In this document: piece after piece, positions 8,074 to 17,921 of the stretch | Position numbering within the stretch: the stretch's first letter is position 1 | Layout: each line of letters opens with the position of its first letter | Origin: Arthrobacter sp. 31Y | GTDB lineage: Bacteria > Actinomycetota > Actinomycetes > Actinomycetales > Micrococcaceae | Length of the DNA: 64,000 nucleotides | Assembly: GCF_000526335.1 (NCBI RefSeq) | Contig: NZ_JAFW01000001.1 | Coordinates: 4,526,001-4,590,000, forward strand | Direction of reading: 5' to 3' | Made by a program: the position numbers and the translations under genes | Notes under the pieces: model-generated | What the model was told of the DNA's origin: nothing | Databases searched by the model: none | The model's input: only the letters and a program-made list of their open reading frames with translations

Positions 8074-9117
8074 ATGGACTTTGGCATCTTTACTTTCGGT
8101 GAGTTATCTCGTGATCACACAACCGGCGCGGCGTTATCACCACATCAGCGGCTAGCGGAGGTCATCGAGTTGGCTAAGTTGGCCGACCAGGCGGGCATCA
8201 GTTTCCTAGGCCTCGGTGAGCACCATCGCCACGACTTTGCGCTGTCCGCGCCGGAGATCGTGCTGGCCGCCATTGCCCGGGAAACCACCAACCTGCGGCT
8301 GAGCACCGCCGTTACCGTGCTCTCTACCCAGGATCCCGTGAGGCTTTTTGAACAATTCGCCACGCTGGATCTGGTGTCTGGCGGACGCGCCGAAATCATT
8401 GCCGGACGCGGTGCGTTCCTCGAGTCCTACCCGCTATTTGGCTACGACACTGCCGATTACGACGAACTCTTCGACGAGAAACTGCGGATGCTGCTGGAAC
8501 TACGGGACAACGCAACTCTGAACTGGCGAGGAGTGCACACCCAGACCATTTCCGGCATGGACATCGCGCCCCGTCCGCTACAGGGTAAGCTGCCGGTCTG
8601 GGTGGGAGTGGGCGGGACGCCTGCGAGCTTTGCCCGCGCGGGAAGGCTTGGGTTGCCGCTCTTCATCGCCTTACTGTCCGGCCCGCAGAGATTCCGGCGC
8701 CTCGTGGAGCTGTACCGACACACCGCCGCAGAAGCGGGGCACGATGCAGCCGCGTTGCCGATTGGTGCCGGTGGGCACTTCTACGTGGCCCCAACTTCGC
8801 AAAGGGCGCGCGATACGTTCTACCCCTATTACCGGGCCTACTTCGAGCAAAACATGCCCCGCCCAGTAGATGTTTTTCCGCGGTCCACCTTTGATGACTG
8901 GGCCGATCCTGGCGGCGGGTTGCTGGTTGGGAGTCCGCAGCAGGTGGTGGAGAAGATACTTGCTATCAACGAGGTGCTGGGCAATAGTCGTTATATGGCG
9001 CAGATAGGGCTAGGCGGCCTGCCGTTTGCCGAGACTGCGCGTTCCATCGAGATCCTTGCAACTGAAATCATGCCTGCGGTCAGGCGGGAACTCGGGGTTT
9101 CTTCGTCTGCCTCATGA
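8074..9117 (+). CDS. Luciferase-like (LLM class) flavin-dependent oxidoreductase
   Basis: A 347-residue TIM-barrel flavin enzyme of the bacterial luciferase superfamily. Typical elements are MDFGIFTFGE at the N-terminus, GLGEHHR near residue 50, VLSTQDPVRLFEQFATLDLV near 90-110, and GRAEIIAGRG. It is expected to use FMNH2 or F420 and O2; the substrate is unknown. The stop overlaps the convergent PadR gene by six bases. Its nearest functional neighbours are the PadR-controlled MHS transporter and the MDR oxidoreductase. Confidence 0.85.
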   Translation: MDFGIFTFGELSRDHTTGAALSPHQRLAEVIELAKLADQAGISFLGLGEHHRHDFALSAPEIVLAAIARETTNLRLSTAVTVLSTQDPVRLFEQFATLDLVSGGRAEIIAGRGAFLESYPLFGYDTADYDELFDEKLRMLLELRDNATLNWRGVHTQTISGMDIAPRPLQGKLPVWVGVGGTPASFARAGRLGLPLFIALLSGPQRFRRLVELYRHTAAEAGHDAAALPIGAGGHFYVAPTSQRARDTFYPYYRAYFEQNMPRPVDVFPRSTFDDWADPGGGLLVGSPQQVVEKILAINEVLGNSRYMAQIGLGGLPFAETARSIEILATEIMPAVRRELGVSSSAS

Positions 9118-9633
9118 GGCCAGGGTTTCCTTGATCCACCCAATCTCGGCGCGGCTTGCTGCGCGGCCGATGGTGATCATGCCTCTGCGGTAAGTATCCG
9201 TAATGTCCGCTTTCCGAAGTGGGTGCCCATCTTCGTAGAAAAAACTGGCGGGCGCTTCGAGGAACTCCAGTCGCCGTTGGAGCACTTGATGCTGCTCCGC
9301 GACGTCGGGGAGTTCCGTTAGGAACGCCAGGATCACCATGAACCTCCCGAGATCCGTGACGTCGCTCCCGGAAGCATTTCGAAGCCGCGACTGAAGGTCG
9401 TTACGGCCCGCGCTGGTCAATTCCAACGTGTGGCGTTGTGCCGCCTTACCCTTCTCTAAGTGACGTTCCACCAGCCCGGCTTTGGTGAGCCGGGTGATGG
9501 CGGGGTAGAGGCTGCCGTCGCTGATGTCCCGGGCGAAGCCGTACAGCTCGTGCATCTTCCTGCGTAGTTCGTAGCCGTGGAGCGGCCCCTTGGTGAGGAA
9601 TCCCAGGATCATTAGTTCAAGCACAAACGTCAT
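9112..9633 (-). CDS. PadR-family transcriptional repressor
   Basis: A 173-residue PadR protein: winged-helix domain with LELMILGFLTKGPLHGYELR and DGSLYPAITRLTKAGLVE at residues 4-60, then a C-terminal helical dimerisation region. I use the ATG at 9633. It is divergent from the MHS transporter, and two palindromes with TACCTCG half-sites lie in the 97-bp gap, suggesting autoregulation and control of the transporter operon. PadR proteins often sense phenolic acids, which would suit an aromatic substrate. Confidence 0.88.
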   Translation of the reverse strand: MTFVLELMILGFLTKGPLHGYELRRKMHELYGFARDISDGSLYPAITRLTKAGLVERHLEKGKAAQRHTLELTSAGRNDLQSRLRNASGSDVTDLGRFMVILAFLTELPDVAEQHQVLQRRLEFLEAPASFFYEDGHPLRKADITDTYRRGMITIGRAASRAEIGWIKETLAS

Positions 9634-9645
9634 ACTACCCGAAGG

Positions 9646-9666
9646 AATACATCGAAACGAGGTATT
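9646..9666. promoter_or_regulatory. PadR operator candidate 1
   Basis: AATACATCG-AAA-CGAGGTATT is a nine-base inverted repeat with one mismatch and a 3-nt centre, starting 13 bp before the padR start codon. Confidence 0.65.
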
Positions 9667-9680
9667 GTTGGATGAGTGGG

Positions 9681-9697
9681 TACCTCGGTTCGAGGTA
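9681..9697. promoter_or_regulatory. PadR operator candidate 2
   Basis: TACCTCG-GTT-CGAGGTA is a perfect seven-base inverted repeat with the same half-site and spacer as candidate 1. The centres are 33 bp apart, about three helical turns. Confidence 0.7.
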
Positions 9698-9730
9698 AAG
9701 CCATCCCTGTTCCCTGCGAAGGACTTCCCA

Positions 9731-11086
9731 ATGCCGTCATCACCAGCAACTGCCACATCGCCGCCGGGTCTTAGCCGCGGGCGGCTCACCATTGCCGTCT
9801 TCTCTACTGTGGTGGAATGGTACGACTTCACGCTGTTCCTGTATCTGAGCGCCGTCCTGTCCCGGGTGTTCTTCGGTGATAGCGCTACAGGCGTCCTCAT
9901 GACCCTTGGAACGTTTGCTGTTTCCTACCTGCTGCGGCCTGTTGGCGGCCTGGTATTTGGTTATGTGGGGGACCGCTGGGGGCGGCGACCCGTGCTGTTG
10001 GCGTCCATGGCGTTGATGCTGCTGGCGACCATCGGCACGGCTATCCTGCCCACCCATGCCCAGGTTGGCGATGCCGCTGCGGTGTGGCTCCTGGTGCTCC
10101 GCTGTGTGATGGCCTTCTCTGTGGGCGGCGAATACACGGGCGTCATGACGTATCTCTTGGAGAGCAGCCATCCTAAGAGGCGGGGGCTGGTGACGTCCCT
10201 CGCCGCTGCTGCCAGCGAAATTGGGGCGCTGCTGGCCGCTGGTGTCGCTGCCATCACCATCGCAGTTCTTCCCGCGCCACAGATGGAGGAGTGGGGGTGG
10301 CGTGTCCCCTTCATGGTGGGCGGTGTGCTCGCCGCAGTGATCCTTGCTCTGAGGACCCGCCTGCCGGAGACGCCGCTCTTCGTCAAGAGCAGTGCACAGA
10401 AAGCCAAGGAACCGATGCCTCTGGTCATTAGGCGCCAGTGGCGGGCCATCGTTCGCACCTTCGTTATATCTGGTCTCGTTTCGGCTGCCTACTATGTCGG
10501 CATTATCTACCTGCCCACCTATTTGGTTTCCCTCCAAGGCTGGACCGAATCGTCCGCACTTGCGCTGGCGACGCTCGCGGCCGCCGTCGTGGTTGTTGCG
10601 TCGCCTGCGGCCGGCTGGCTGTCAGACCGCTTCGGGCGGCGCCGGACGTTGCTCATCCTGGCGATAGGGGCAGTGGTTCTTCCGGTTCCGATGTTCGCCG
10701 CGGCAGGCCAATCCGTGGCGCCCCTGGCCATTGCGGCAGTGGTGGTTCTGGCGTGCCTGGCCGGCAGCCTCAGCGCTGTAGGTGCATCCGCCATCCCGGA
10801 GCAGTTCGATGTCCGCGGCCGACTCACAGCACTTGCGATTGGCGGAACCATCGCAACCACCATCTTCGGTGGCATCGCACCCTACGCCGTACAAGCGCTC
10901 AGCGAAACCACCGGGTGGCCGCTGATCCCCGGCGTCTTGATTGCCGTCGTCGCCCTTGCAGCGATCCCGGCGATCCGCCGCGGACCGGAAACCGCAGGGC
11001 GGCACCAAACACTTTCGACGGCGGACATGTCGCCTGAAGTGACCAACCACGAAACTGAACCACAAGGAGCAAGCAAACATGTCTGA
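9731..11086 (+). CDS. MFS metabolite/H+ symporter (MHS family)
   Basis: A 451-residue carrier with twelve helices. STVVEWYDFTLFLYLSAVLS and GDRWGRRPVLL are MHS signatures. The start at 9731 (MPSSPATATS) follows GAAGGA. Its end overlaps the start of the MDR oxidoreductase by eight bases, so the two are co-translated. It is probably induced when PadR is released, importing the substrate of the adjacent oxidoreductases. Confidence 0.85.
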   Translation: MPSSPATATSPPGLSRGRLTIAVFSTVVEWYDFTLFLYLSAVLSRVFFGDSATGVLMTLGTFAVSYLLRPVGGLVFGYVGDRWGRRPVLLASMALMLLATIGTAILPTHAQVGDAAAVWLLVLRCVMAFSVGGEYTGVMTYLLESSHPKRRGLVTSLAAAASEIGALLAAGVAAITIAVLPAPQMEEWGWRVPFMVGGVLAAVILALRTRLPETPLFVKSSAQKAKEPMPLVIRRQWRAIVRTFVISGLVSAAYYVGIIYLPTYLVSLQGWTESSALALATLAAAVVVVASPAAGWLSDRFGRRRTLLILAIGAVVLPVPMFAAAGQSVAPLAIAAVVVLACLAGSLSAVGASAIPEQFDVRGRLTALAIGGTIATTIFGGIAPYAVQALSETTGWPLIPGVLIAVVALAAIPAIRRGPETAGRHQTLSTADMSPEVTNHETEPQGASKHV

Positions 11087-12077
11087 GTTGATGCGTGCAA
11101 TCGTCCTCGACGGTCCCGGGGCACCTGATGCCCTAGAGATCAGGGACGTTCCTCGACCAGTCGCTACGCCAGGCTGGGTCCTGCTCAGGGTCCATGCTTT
11201 CGGGCTCAACCGCTCGGAGTTCCATTTCCGCAGAGGACTGGGCTCGTTCGGATCTTTCCCGCGCATTCCCGGGATCGAGGCAACCGGAGTCGTCGTTGAA
11301 GCCCCCGGTGGCGAGTTCGACGCCGGCACCCAGGCCGCCGCCCTGATGGGCGGCATGGGAAGGACGTTCGACGGCGGTTACGCCGAGTATGTCCTTGTGC
11401 CCGCCGCCAATGTAGTTCCTTTTAAGAGCAGCCTCGACTGGGCCACCCTCGGCGCGGTGCCGGAGATGCTGCAAACCGCCAACGGCTCCCTGACTGTGGG
11501 GGTGAATGCCGCGCCCGGAAGCAGCCTGCTCATCCGCGGTGGTACATCCTCAATTGGCTTGGCGTTGGCAGTGCTGGCCAAGAGCCAGGGTATGACGGTG
11601 GTTTCTACCACCAGGAATCCGGCCAAGACCCAGACCCTCCTCGATGCCGGCGTTGACCACGTGGTGGTTGATTCAGGTTCCATCGCCGAGGATGTGCGGG
11701 CGATTTTCCCGGAAGGTGTCGGCGGTGCAGTGGAGTTGGTGGGCACACCCACACTGAAGGACACCCTGCGGGCGACAGCGATCCACGGAACCGTCTGCTT
11801 CACCGGAATGCTCTCTGACGAATGGACTGTCAAGGATTTCTATCCGATCGACTTCATTCCCAACGGTGTCCGCCTCACGGCATATTCCGGCGAGGCAAGC
11901 GACCTGCCGGCAGCTGTCCTGCAGGACTTCCTGAAGGCAGTCGAAGCCGGACACGTTGCGGTCCCCATCGGCAAAACCTATGCCTTCGATCAGATTGTCC
12001 AAGCGCACCAAGACATGGAAGACGGCACTGTGACCGGGAAACTCGTGGTCACCGTGGATGGGAATATCAATGACTGA
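11079..12077 (+). CDS. Zinc-free MDR-family NADPH oxidoreductase (quinone reductase-like)
   Basis: A 332-residue medium-chain dehydrogenase/reductase. The N-terminal GroES-like domain has GLNRSEFHFRRG where zinc alcohol dehydrogenases have Cys and His ligands, so zinc catalysis is unlikely. The cofactor site is IRGGTSSIGLALAVLAKSQG near residue 150, and the following STTRN suggests NADPH. This points to quinone or enone reduction. AAGGAG precedes the ATG. It overlaps both neighbours by eight bases, indicating a tight operon of transporter, reductase and concanavalin-like protein. Confidence 0.82.
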   Translation: MSELMRAIVLDGPGAPDALEIRDVPRPVATPGWVLLRVHAFGLNRSEFHFRRGLGSFGSFPRIPGIEATGVVVEAPGGEFDAGTQAAALMGGMGRTFDGGYAEYVLVPAANVVPFKSSLDWATLGAVPEMLQTANGSLTVGVNAAPGSSLLIRGGTSSIGLALAVLAKSQGMTVVSTTRNPAKTQTLLDAGVDHVVVDSGSIAEDVRAIFPEGVGGAVELVGTPTLKDTLRATAIHGTVCFTGMLSDEWTVKDFYPIDFIPNGVRLTAYSGEASDLPAAVLQDFLKAVEAGHVAVPIGKTYAFDQIVQAHQDMEDGTVTGKLVVTVDGNIND

Positions 12078-12723
12078 CTCAAACATCGTGACGTTGCCCT
12101 TGGATGAGCTACCCGACGGTGCCTCGTTGAAATCCGTCATCGCGCAACCCAGCGAGATCGCAGGACGGGCTGCCCTTCGAGTCGAGCTAACCAAAGAAGC
12201 CTCTGGGGGTGTTCCGGGAGTCGACTACATTGACCAACCCACCTTTGTCCTGCTTCCCGTGGAGTTCGAGAACGGCGTCATCGAGGTGGACGTGTTGAGC
12301 CGCTTGGCTGCCGGAGCCCCGGACTACGCGAGGGCATTCGCCGGTATTGCCTACCGGATTACGGACGATTTACGTCGATTCGAGTCCCTCTATGTTCGGC
12401 CGCTCAACGGCGCGAGGCTCAACCCACCAGGTCCCCGGATGAATCGGGGCCTGCAATACTTCGCCTACCCCGAGTGGGATTTTGAGCGCCTCCGCGAGGA
12501 GTACCCGGACGGCCGCTATGAAGCCCGGGCGGACATTGGACCGGACGAATGGATCCAGCTGCGTGTTGAGGTGCAGGACCGGAACCTCCGAGTGATGATA
12601 AACGGCGGGCAAGTGCTGTCTTTGGACGGGACCAAGTCGGCCCCAATTCGCGGGCAGGTGGGACTTTGGGTCGATATCGGGACCGAAGCGTTCTTCTCCA
12701 ACCTGAGCGTCACAGCTCTCTAG
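12070..12723 (+). CDS. Concanavalin-A-like (LamG/DUF1080-like) soluble protein
   Basis: A 217-residue protein without signal peptide. Features such as FENGVIEVDVLSR, FAGIAYRI, ESLYVRPLNG, EWIQLRVEVQ, VMINGGQVL and GQVGLWVDIGTEAFFSNLSV follow the jelly-roll pattern of LamG or DUF1080 domains. No catalytic motif is evident. Being cytoplasmic and co-translated with an NADPH reductase is unusual, since these folds usually bind glycans outside the cell. I cannot name a function. Confidence 0.65.
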   Translation: MTDSNIVTLPLDELPDGASLKSVIAQPSEIAGRAALRVELTKEASGGVPGVDYIDQPTFVLLPVEFENGVIEVDVLSRLAAGAPDYARAFAGIAYRITDDLRRFESLYVRPLNGARLNPPGPRMNRGLQYFAYPEWDFERLREEYPDGRYEARADIGPDEWIQLRVEVQDRNLRVMINGGQVLSLDGTKSAPIRGQVGLWVDIGTEAFFSNLSVTAL

Positions 12724-12753
12724 GGCTGAACATTAGAGGCGTCTCCCTGATTG

Positions 12754-13386
12754 TCAGAACTGCTCCGTGGTCAGTGTGTTGAGGTAGGCCTTCACTTCAT
12801 CCGCCATGATCACTGAATTATTGTCCAACAGCCATTGCACTTGAAGGCCATCCAGGAGTGCAATGAGTTGGCGCGCTGCTGACGAGGCGGCCACTCCCTC
12901 GCGCAATTTCCCTTGGCGTTGCAGGTCTGAGAACGCGTGAAATCCGACGTCCCGAAGCCAGTTGTAGCGTTGCTGGAAATACGTGTGCGCCGGATGCGTA
13001 GGATCCGTCGACTCCGCGGACAACACGGCGTGAAGGGCGACCAGCCCAGGAACGCTGGCGTTGTGTTGCACCAGTCGGATGATCCCATCCAGGGTTGCCC
13101 TGCCGCTGTCTGTGACAATGCCTGCCGTAGCCCAAGATTCCGCATCGCGGAGGGTCAGTACTGACTCGAGGAGGGCTTCTTTGTTGCGGAAATGGTGTAG
13201 AAGTCCGGCTTTGGTGATGCCGATCTTGTCAGCGATCTCCTGCATCGATCCGGATCGGTAGCCCGATGTTGAAAATACTTCCGTCGCGGCCGTGAGGATT
13301 TCCCGGCGGCGCGACTCTGTCTTCGCGTAGCTGCCGCGCGGACGTCCCCGGGACGCTTCGACAGTGCTTAGTGCTGGTTCCGTCAT
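12754..13386 (-). CDS. TetR-family regulator
   Basis: A 210-residue TetR protein. The N-terminal HTH is [20 protein letters not shown], then [20 protein letters not shown] with the recognition helix near residues 50-65. The C-terminal ligand region is variable. It is divergent from the ABC transporter operon starting at 13575 and is the likely repressor of that operon; a perfect palindrome before the transporter is a candidate site. Confidence 0.88.
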   Translation of the reverse strand: MTEPALSTVEASRGRPRGSYAKTESRRREILTAATEVFSTSGYRSGSMQEIADKIGITKAGLLHHFRNKEALLESVLTLRDAESWATAGIVTDSGRATLDGIIRLVQHNASVPGLVALHAVLSAESTDPTHPAHTYFQQRYNWLRDVGFHAFSDLQRQGKLREGVAASSAARQLIALLDGLQVQWLLDNNSVIMADEVKAYLNTLTTEQF

Positions 13387-13537
13387 TTCGAAACTCTAAC
13401 AACCATCTGTGACGGACATGGACAACGACGTAGCCAAGGCTCCGGAGTGGTTGACGTCACAATGTGCAACATTTTTCTGACGGTCACCGAAAACCTACCA
13501 ACCCATTAGTTTTCATGTTAGGTTCTCTCTCATTGGT

Positions 13538-13552
13538 CGTCCATGGTGGACG
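13538..13552. promoter_or_regulatory. Palindrome before the ABC transporter operon
   Basis: CGTCCA-TGG-TGGACG is a perfect six-base inverted repeat 23 bp upstream of the lipoprotein start, so a bound protein would block initiation or elongation. It is a candidate TetR operator. AACCTA (13492-13497) and TAGGTT (13519-13524) form a second, looser inverted repeat. Confidence 0.45.
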
Positions 13553-13574
13553 CCACAGACCGTGAAAGGGACCA

Positions 13575-15095
13575 ATGATGTTCCGACCTACGCGAATGGC
13601 CGCCGTAGTTGCCGCCCTTGCCCTGAGCCTCACCGGCTGTGCTGCCGGTGGCGAAACTTCCACAAACGAATCGTCACAGACCCTCACCTTGGGAACCCTC
13701 ATGGCGCCCAAGTCCTTCGCCGCTGCAGATTCTGACTTCGCCAATGTGTCGCCGTTTTATCAAGCCGTCTATGACACTTTGATCCGCATGGAGCCCGACG
13801 GCACGCTGGTGCCCATGCTGGCCACCGAGTGGAAGTACAACGACGACAAAACTGTCCTCACGCTGAAGCTGCGGGATGATGTCAAATTTACGGACGGCAC
13901 AGTCTTCAACGCCGAGGCGGCAAAGCAGAACCTTGAGCGGTTCAAAGCGGGAACGTCGGCAGACGCACAGTTCCTGGCCGCGTTGAAGAACGCCACTGCT
14001 GTGGATGCAACCACCCTGGAGCTCACACTCTCGGCACCTGATCCTGCATTCCTGGGTTACTTGTCCAAAGACGCCTCGTTCATGCAGAGTCCTGCCTCCT
14101 TTGGCAACGCAGACATCGCCACCAACCCCGTTGGGTCCGGACCATACGTCCTGGATACCGCTGCCACTGTTACGGGCACTTCATACGCTTACAAGACCAA
14201 TCCGGACTACTGGAACAAGGATCTGGTCCACTACGAGAATCTGGTTCTGAATGTCTACCCGGAACAAACTTCACTGCTGAGCGCAGTGAAATCCGGGACG
14301 CTCAATGGCTCACTGATCGATATTTCGATGGTTCAGGAAGCCGAAGCAGCTGGTTACAAAAACAACGCATTCGAGGGCAACTGGGTTGGCTTGATGCTGT
14401 TCGATCGTGCGGGCACCACAAATCCTGCCCTCAAGGATGTTCGGGTGCGGCAAGCGCTGAACTATGCCTTCGACACGAAGGCCCTCCTGGAAGCTGTCAA
14501 TCAAGGCCGGGGCACGCCCACCACACAAGTGTTCCCGCCGTCGTCCGACGCTTATGACGCGAGCCTCGACTCTCGCTACGCCTACGACCCCAGCAAGGCA
14601 AAATCGCTTCTGGCTGAGGCTGGATATGCGAACGGTTTCACCCTGCAGATGCCTTCCACTCCACTCGTCAACGCCTCCATCTTCACGTTGATCACGCAGC
14701 AGCTTAAGGACATCGGAGTCACGGTCGAAACGGTGGACGCCGGTAACAACTTCATTGCCGACCTGTTGGCCGCGAAGTATGCAGCCAGCTACATGATTCT
14801 GGAGCAGCAGTCGGACTGGCAGCTGATCAACATGAAGATTTCTCCGAACGCGGCCTGGAATCCCTACAAGTCTGCAGATCCCAAGGTCGATGACTTGATC
14901 AGGAAGATCAATGTGGGCTCTGAAGACGAGCAGAAAACTGCAGCCAAGGAACTGAACAAGTACATCGTTGAACAAGCATGGTTTGCGCCTTGGTACCGTC
15001 CGCAGAACAGCTTCGTGACGGACGCGAAAACCAACGTGAAACTTCAAACGGGCAACGTGTACCCCTACCTCTGGTCTTTCACCCCCGCCTCCTAG
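13575..15095 (+). CDS. ABC transporter substrate-binding lipoprotein (peptide/nickel family 5)
   Basis: A 506-residue extracellular lipoprotein. The signal sequence MAAVVAALALSLTGC gives lipobox LTGC with the modified Cys near residue 23. The mature part is an SBP_bac_5 domain (FTDGTVFNAEAAKQNLERF, NPVGSGPYVL, VRQALNYAFD). This family binds peptides but also oligosaccharides and glycosides. First gene of the operon 13575-18778; GAAAGGG precedes the ATG. Confidence 0.9.
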   Translation: MMFRPTRMAAVVAALALSLTGCAAGGETSTNESSQTLTLGTLMAPKSFAAADSDFANVSPFYQAVYDTLIRMEPDGTLVPMLATEWKYNDDKTVLTLKLRDDVKFTDGTVFNAEAAKQNLERFKAGTSADAQFLAALKNATAVDATTLELTLSAPDPAFLGYLSKDASFMQSPASFGNADIATNPVGSGPYVLDTAATVTGTSYAYKTNPDYWNKDLVHYENLVLNVYPEQTSLLSAVKSGTLNGSLIDISMVQEAEAAGYKNNAFEGNWVGLMLFDRAGTTNPALKDVRVRQALNYAFDTKALLEAVNQGRGTPTTQVFPPSSDAYDASLDSRYAYDPSKAKSLLAEAGYANGFTLQMPSTPLVNASIFTLITQQLKDIGVTVETVDAGNNFIADLLAAKYAASYMILEQQSDWQLINMKISPNAAWNPYKSADPKVDDLIRKINVGSEDEQKTAAKELNKYIVEQAWFAPWYRPQNSFVTDAKTNVKLQTGNVYPYLWSFTPAS

Positions 15096-15165
15096 CGGAA
15101 AGCGGTTGGGTCGGGGAGCATTCCCTGGCCCAACCGCCTCAGCTGACCCTCCAAAGGAATTCCGA

Positions 15166-16107
15166 ATGTATCGATTCGTGCTGCGCCGCCTGTTCTCGGG
15201 CGTCCTGTTGCTGTTCGTCATCACGACGGTCGCCTACGTCCTGCTTTACGCCGGCGGTGGTGACATCGCCCGCCGCATCGTTGGTCCCACGGCCACGGAT
15301 GCTCAGGTAGCCCTGAAATCCAGCCAACTCGGTTTGGACCGACCGCTGCTGGTCCAATATTGGGAGTGGCTCACAAAAGCCGTGACCGGCGACCTTGGTC
15401 GTTCGTGGTTCAACGGACAACTCGTCAGCACCGGGGTCAGCAGCCGGCTTTCCGTCACCGTCTCATTGGTCCTCGGTGCAGTCATCATTGCCGCACTCAT
15501 CTCCGTGGTTATTGGCGTCTGGGCTGCGGTGCGGCGCGGCTGGGTGGATCGGTTGGTCCAAACTGTGGGTGTTATGGGTTTCGCCATCCCAGGATTCCTG
15601 ATCGCGCTGGGGCTTGTTTCCTTGTTTGCCCTCAACCTCAAATGGTTCAAGGCCACGGGGTATGTACCGATGACGACGTCGTTCGGCGGCTGGGCAGCGA
15701 CCGTCACCTTGCCAATCATCGCGTTATCGATCGGCTGTATTGCAGCCGTGGTCCAACAGATCCGCGGTTCACTGATCGACGCGCTCCGCCAGGACTACGT
15801 CCGTACGCTGAGGGCCCGCGGATTGTCGTTCAACCGCGTGGTCTACAAGCACGTCCTGCGCAACGCCGGCGGTCCCGCCTTGGCCGTGCTGGCCGTTCAG
15901 TTCATCGGCCTTCTGGGCGGCGCCGTCATCATTGAACAGATCTTCGCCCTGCCCGGTCTAGGGCAAATCACCGTAGCCGCCACCGGGCAAGGTGATATTC
16001 CGGTGGTGATGGGCGTTGTGGTTGCCACGGCTGCCATCGTTGTCATCGTCAACCTCATCATCGACCTCGCCCAGGGCTGGCTCAATCCGAAAGTTCGTTT
16101 GTCATGA
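15166..16107 (+). CDS. ABC transporter permease, DppB type
   Basis: A 313-residue inner-membrane permease beginning MYRFVLRRLFSGVLLLFVIT with six helices. The cytoplasmic loop has the EAA-like motif near DALRQDYVRTLRARGLSFNR, which contacts the ATPase. The start at 15166 is marked by AAAGGAATTCCGAATG. Its stop overlaps the next gene by four bases. Confidence 0.9.
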   Translation: MYRFVLRRLFSGVLLLFVITTVAYVLLYAGGGDIARRIVGPTATDAQVALKSSQLGLDRPLLVQYWEWLTKAVTGDLGRSWFNGQLVSTGVSSRLSVTVSLVLGAVIIAALISVVIGVWAAVRRGWVDRLVQTVGVMGFAIPGFLIALGLVSLFALNLKWFKATGYVPMTTSFGGWAATVTLPIIALSIGCIAAVVQQIRGSLIDALRQDYVRTLRARGLSFNRVVYKHVLRNAGGPALAVLAVQFIGLLGGAVIIEQIFALPGLGQITVAATGQGDIPVVMGVVVATAAIVVIVNLIIDLAQGWLNPKVRLS

Positions 16108-17921
16108 CTGGAGCACCACTTCCACTGCCGACCTCGGCAGCCAGAGTTTCCCTTTTTCGTAAGCTGCTGATTCACCCAACCGGTGCTGTCTCGCTGCTTG
16201 TCCTGTTTTTGGTGGCCATGGCCTCCATGCTGGCCCCGGTGCTGGCACCTTACGATCCCAATGCATCCAGCCTCAAGGATGTGCTCGCCAAAGCCGGGTC
16301 AGAGTATCTGCTGGGGGCTGACAGCGCTGGCCGCGATGTCTTCAGTCGCCTGCTTTTCGCCGGCCAGTTCAGCCTCGCCGGCGCGTTGGTTGCCCTTGCG
16401 GTGGCGCTGGTCATCGGTGTGACGGCAGGGTTGATCGCCGGATATCACGGCGGTTGGTTCGACACTGTGTCCTCCTGGCTCACCGGCCTATTGATGGCCT
16501 TGCCCGGCATGGTTGTCCTGCTGGCGGCCCGCGCCGTGGTTGGCCCGTCCATGTGGCTGTCCATGGTGATCTTCGGCGTGTTGCTTTCGCCTGCTTTCTT
16601 CCGCTTGGTCTATGCATCAGTCACCGCGGTCCGCAACGAGCTGTATGTTGATGCTGCGCGCGTTTCAGGCCTGGGAGACGTCCGCATCATAGGCCGCCAC
16701 ATACTCACCGTGGTCCGGGCCCCCGTCATTATTCAATCTGCCATGATCCTGGGAATTGCAATCGCCATCCAGGCCGGGCTGGAGTTTTTGGGCTTGGGTG
16801 ACAGGACTATCCCCACCTGGGGCAGCATGCTCAATGATGGCTTCATCAACATCTTCAAAGCGCCCACTCTTGTCCTTTGGCCAGCGCTGGTCATCGGCCT
16901 GGTCTGCGTTGCCTTGACGTTGCTGGCCAACGCAATGCGTGACGAACTCGAACGCAGCCGCGGTCCGGTGAAGAAGGGCCGCAAGGCAGCGCCAACCGGA
17001 GCCGAAAATGCCACGGAGAAGCGAGGGAACGCGGCGGTGGTCCATGCCGAAGAACCGAGCAGCAACCACGGCGAGCTGCTGCTGGAAGTCAAAGACCTCG
17101 GGATCGGCTATGACCAGCCGGATGGATCCACTACCGACGTCGTGCATCACGTGAACCTGACAGTCCGGAGAGGCGAGGTGCATGGCCTGGTGGGGGAATC
17201 CGGCTCCGGCAAGACGCAGACCGCGTTCTCCATCCTCCGGCTCTTGCCCCAGGACGGTCGTATCACCGGAGGTTCCATCCTCTTTGAAGGAAGGGACCTG
17301 GCGCACCTCTCCGAAAAGGAGATGACCAAGGTCCGCGGAAAGCGCATCGCCTACATCCCGCAGGAACCAATGTCCAACCTGGACGCCGCCTTCACCATCG
17401 GCAGTCAGCTGATGGAACCTATGCGGGTCTGCCTGGGATTATCCAAGGCTGAGGCGCGCAAACGCGCCCTTGCGCTGCTGGCCAAGGTAGGAATTCCCCA
17501 CCCCGAACGGACCTTCAACTCCTACCCGCACCAGATCTCCGGCGGAATGGCCCAGCGCGTCCTGATAGCCGGTGCGGTGTCCTGCGAACCGGACCTGCTG
17601 ATCGCCGACGAACCTACCACCGCCCTGGACGTCACTGTGCAGGCCGAAGTTCTGAACCTGCTCCGGGAACTTCAGGAAGAGCTGAAGATGGGCGTCATCC
17701 TGGTGACCCACAACTTCGGTGTAGTCGCAGATCTCTGTGACCGCGTCACTGTGATGCAGAGCGGCAGGGTGGTGGAAACGGGACCCGTCCGTGCCATATT
17801 CAACGAGGCGAAGCACCCGTACACCCGCCAGCTGCTTGATGCGATTCTCGAAGACACCGCTCCCCGCGGTCCGCTCGTCACGGCCGGCACGTCCAGGGAA
17901 CTGAATGGAGTGACACCATGA
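16104..17921 (+). CDS. Fused ABC permease (DppC) and ATPase (DppD)
   Basis: A 605-residue fusion. Residues 1-285 are a DppC-type permease ([23 protein letters not shown] loop [18 protein letters not shown]). A polar linker of about 35 residues follows. Residues 320-600 are an ABC ATPase with Walker A GESGSGKT, signature ISGGMAQR and Walker [13 protein letters not shown]. Such fusions recur in actinobacteria. The stop overlaps the following ATPase gene by four bases. Cytoplasmic ATPase on a membrane-bound half. Confidence 0.9.
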   Translation: MTGAPLPLPTSAARVSLFRKLLIHPTGAVSLLVLFLVAMASMLAPVLAPYDPNASSLKDVLAKAGSEYLLGADSAGRDVFSRLLFAGQFSLAGALVALAVALVIGVTAGLIAGYHGGWFDTVSSWLTGLLMALPGMVVLLAARAVVGPSMWLSMVIFGVLLSPAFFRLVYASVTAVRNELYVDAARVSGLGDVRIIGRHILTVVRAPVIIQSAMILGIAIAIQAGLEFLGLGDRTIPTWGSMLNDGFINIFKAPTLVLWPALVIGLVCVALTLLANAMRDELERSRGPVKKGRKAAPTGAENATEKRGNAAVVHAEEPSSNHGELLLEVKDLGIGYDQPDGSTTDVVHHVNLTVRRGEVHGLVGESGSGKTQTAFSILRLLPQDGRITGGSILFEGRDLAHLSEKEMTKVRGKRIAYIPQEPMSNLDAAFTIGSQLMEPMRVCLGLSKAEARKRALALLAKVGIPHPERTFNSYPHQISGGMAQRVLIAGAVSCEPDLLIADEPTTALDVTVQAEVLNLLRELQEELKMGVILVTHNFGVVADLCDRVTVMQSGRVVETGPVRAIFNEAKHPYTRQLLDAILEDTAPRGPLVTAGTSRELNGVTP

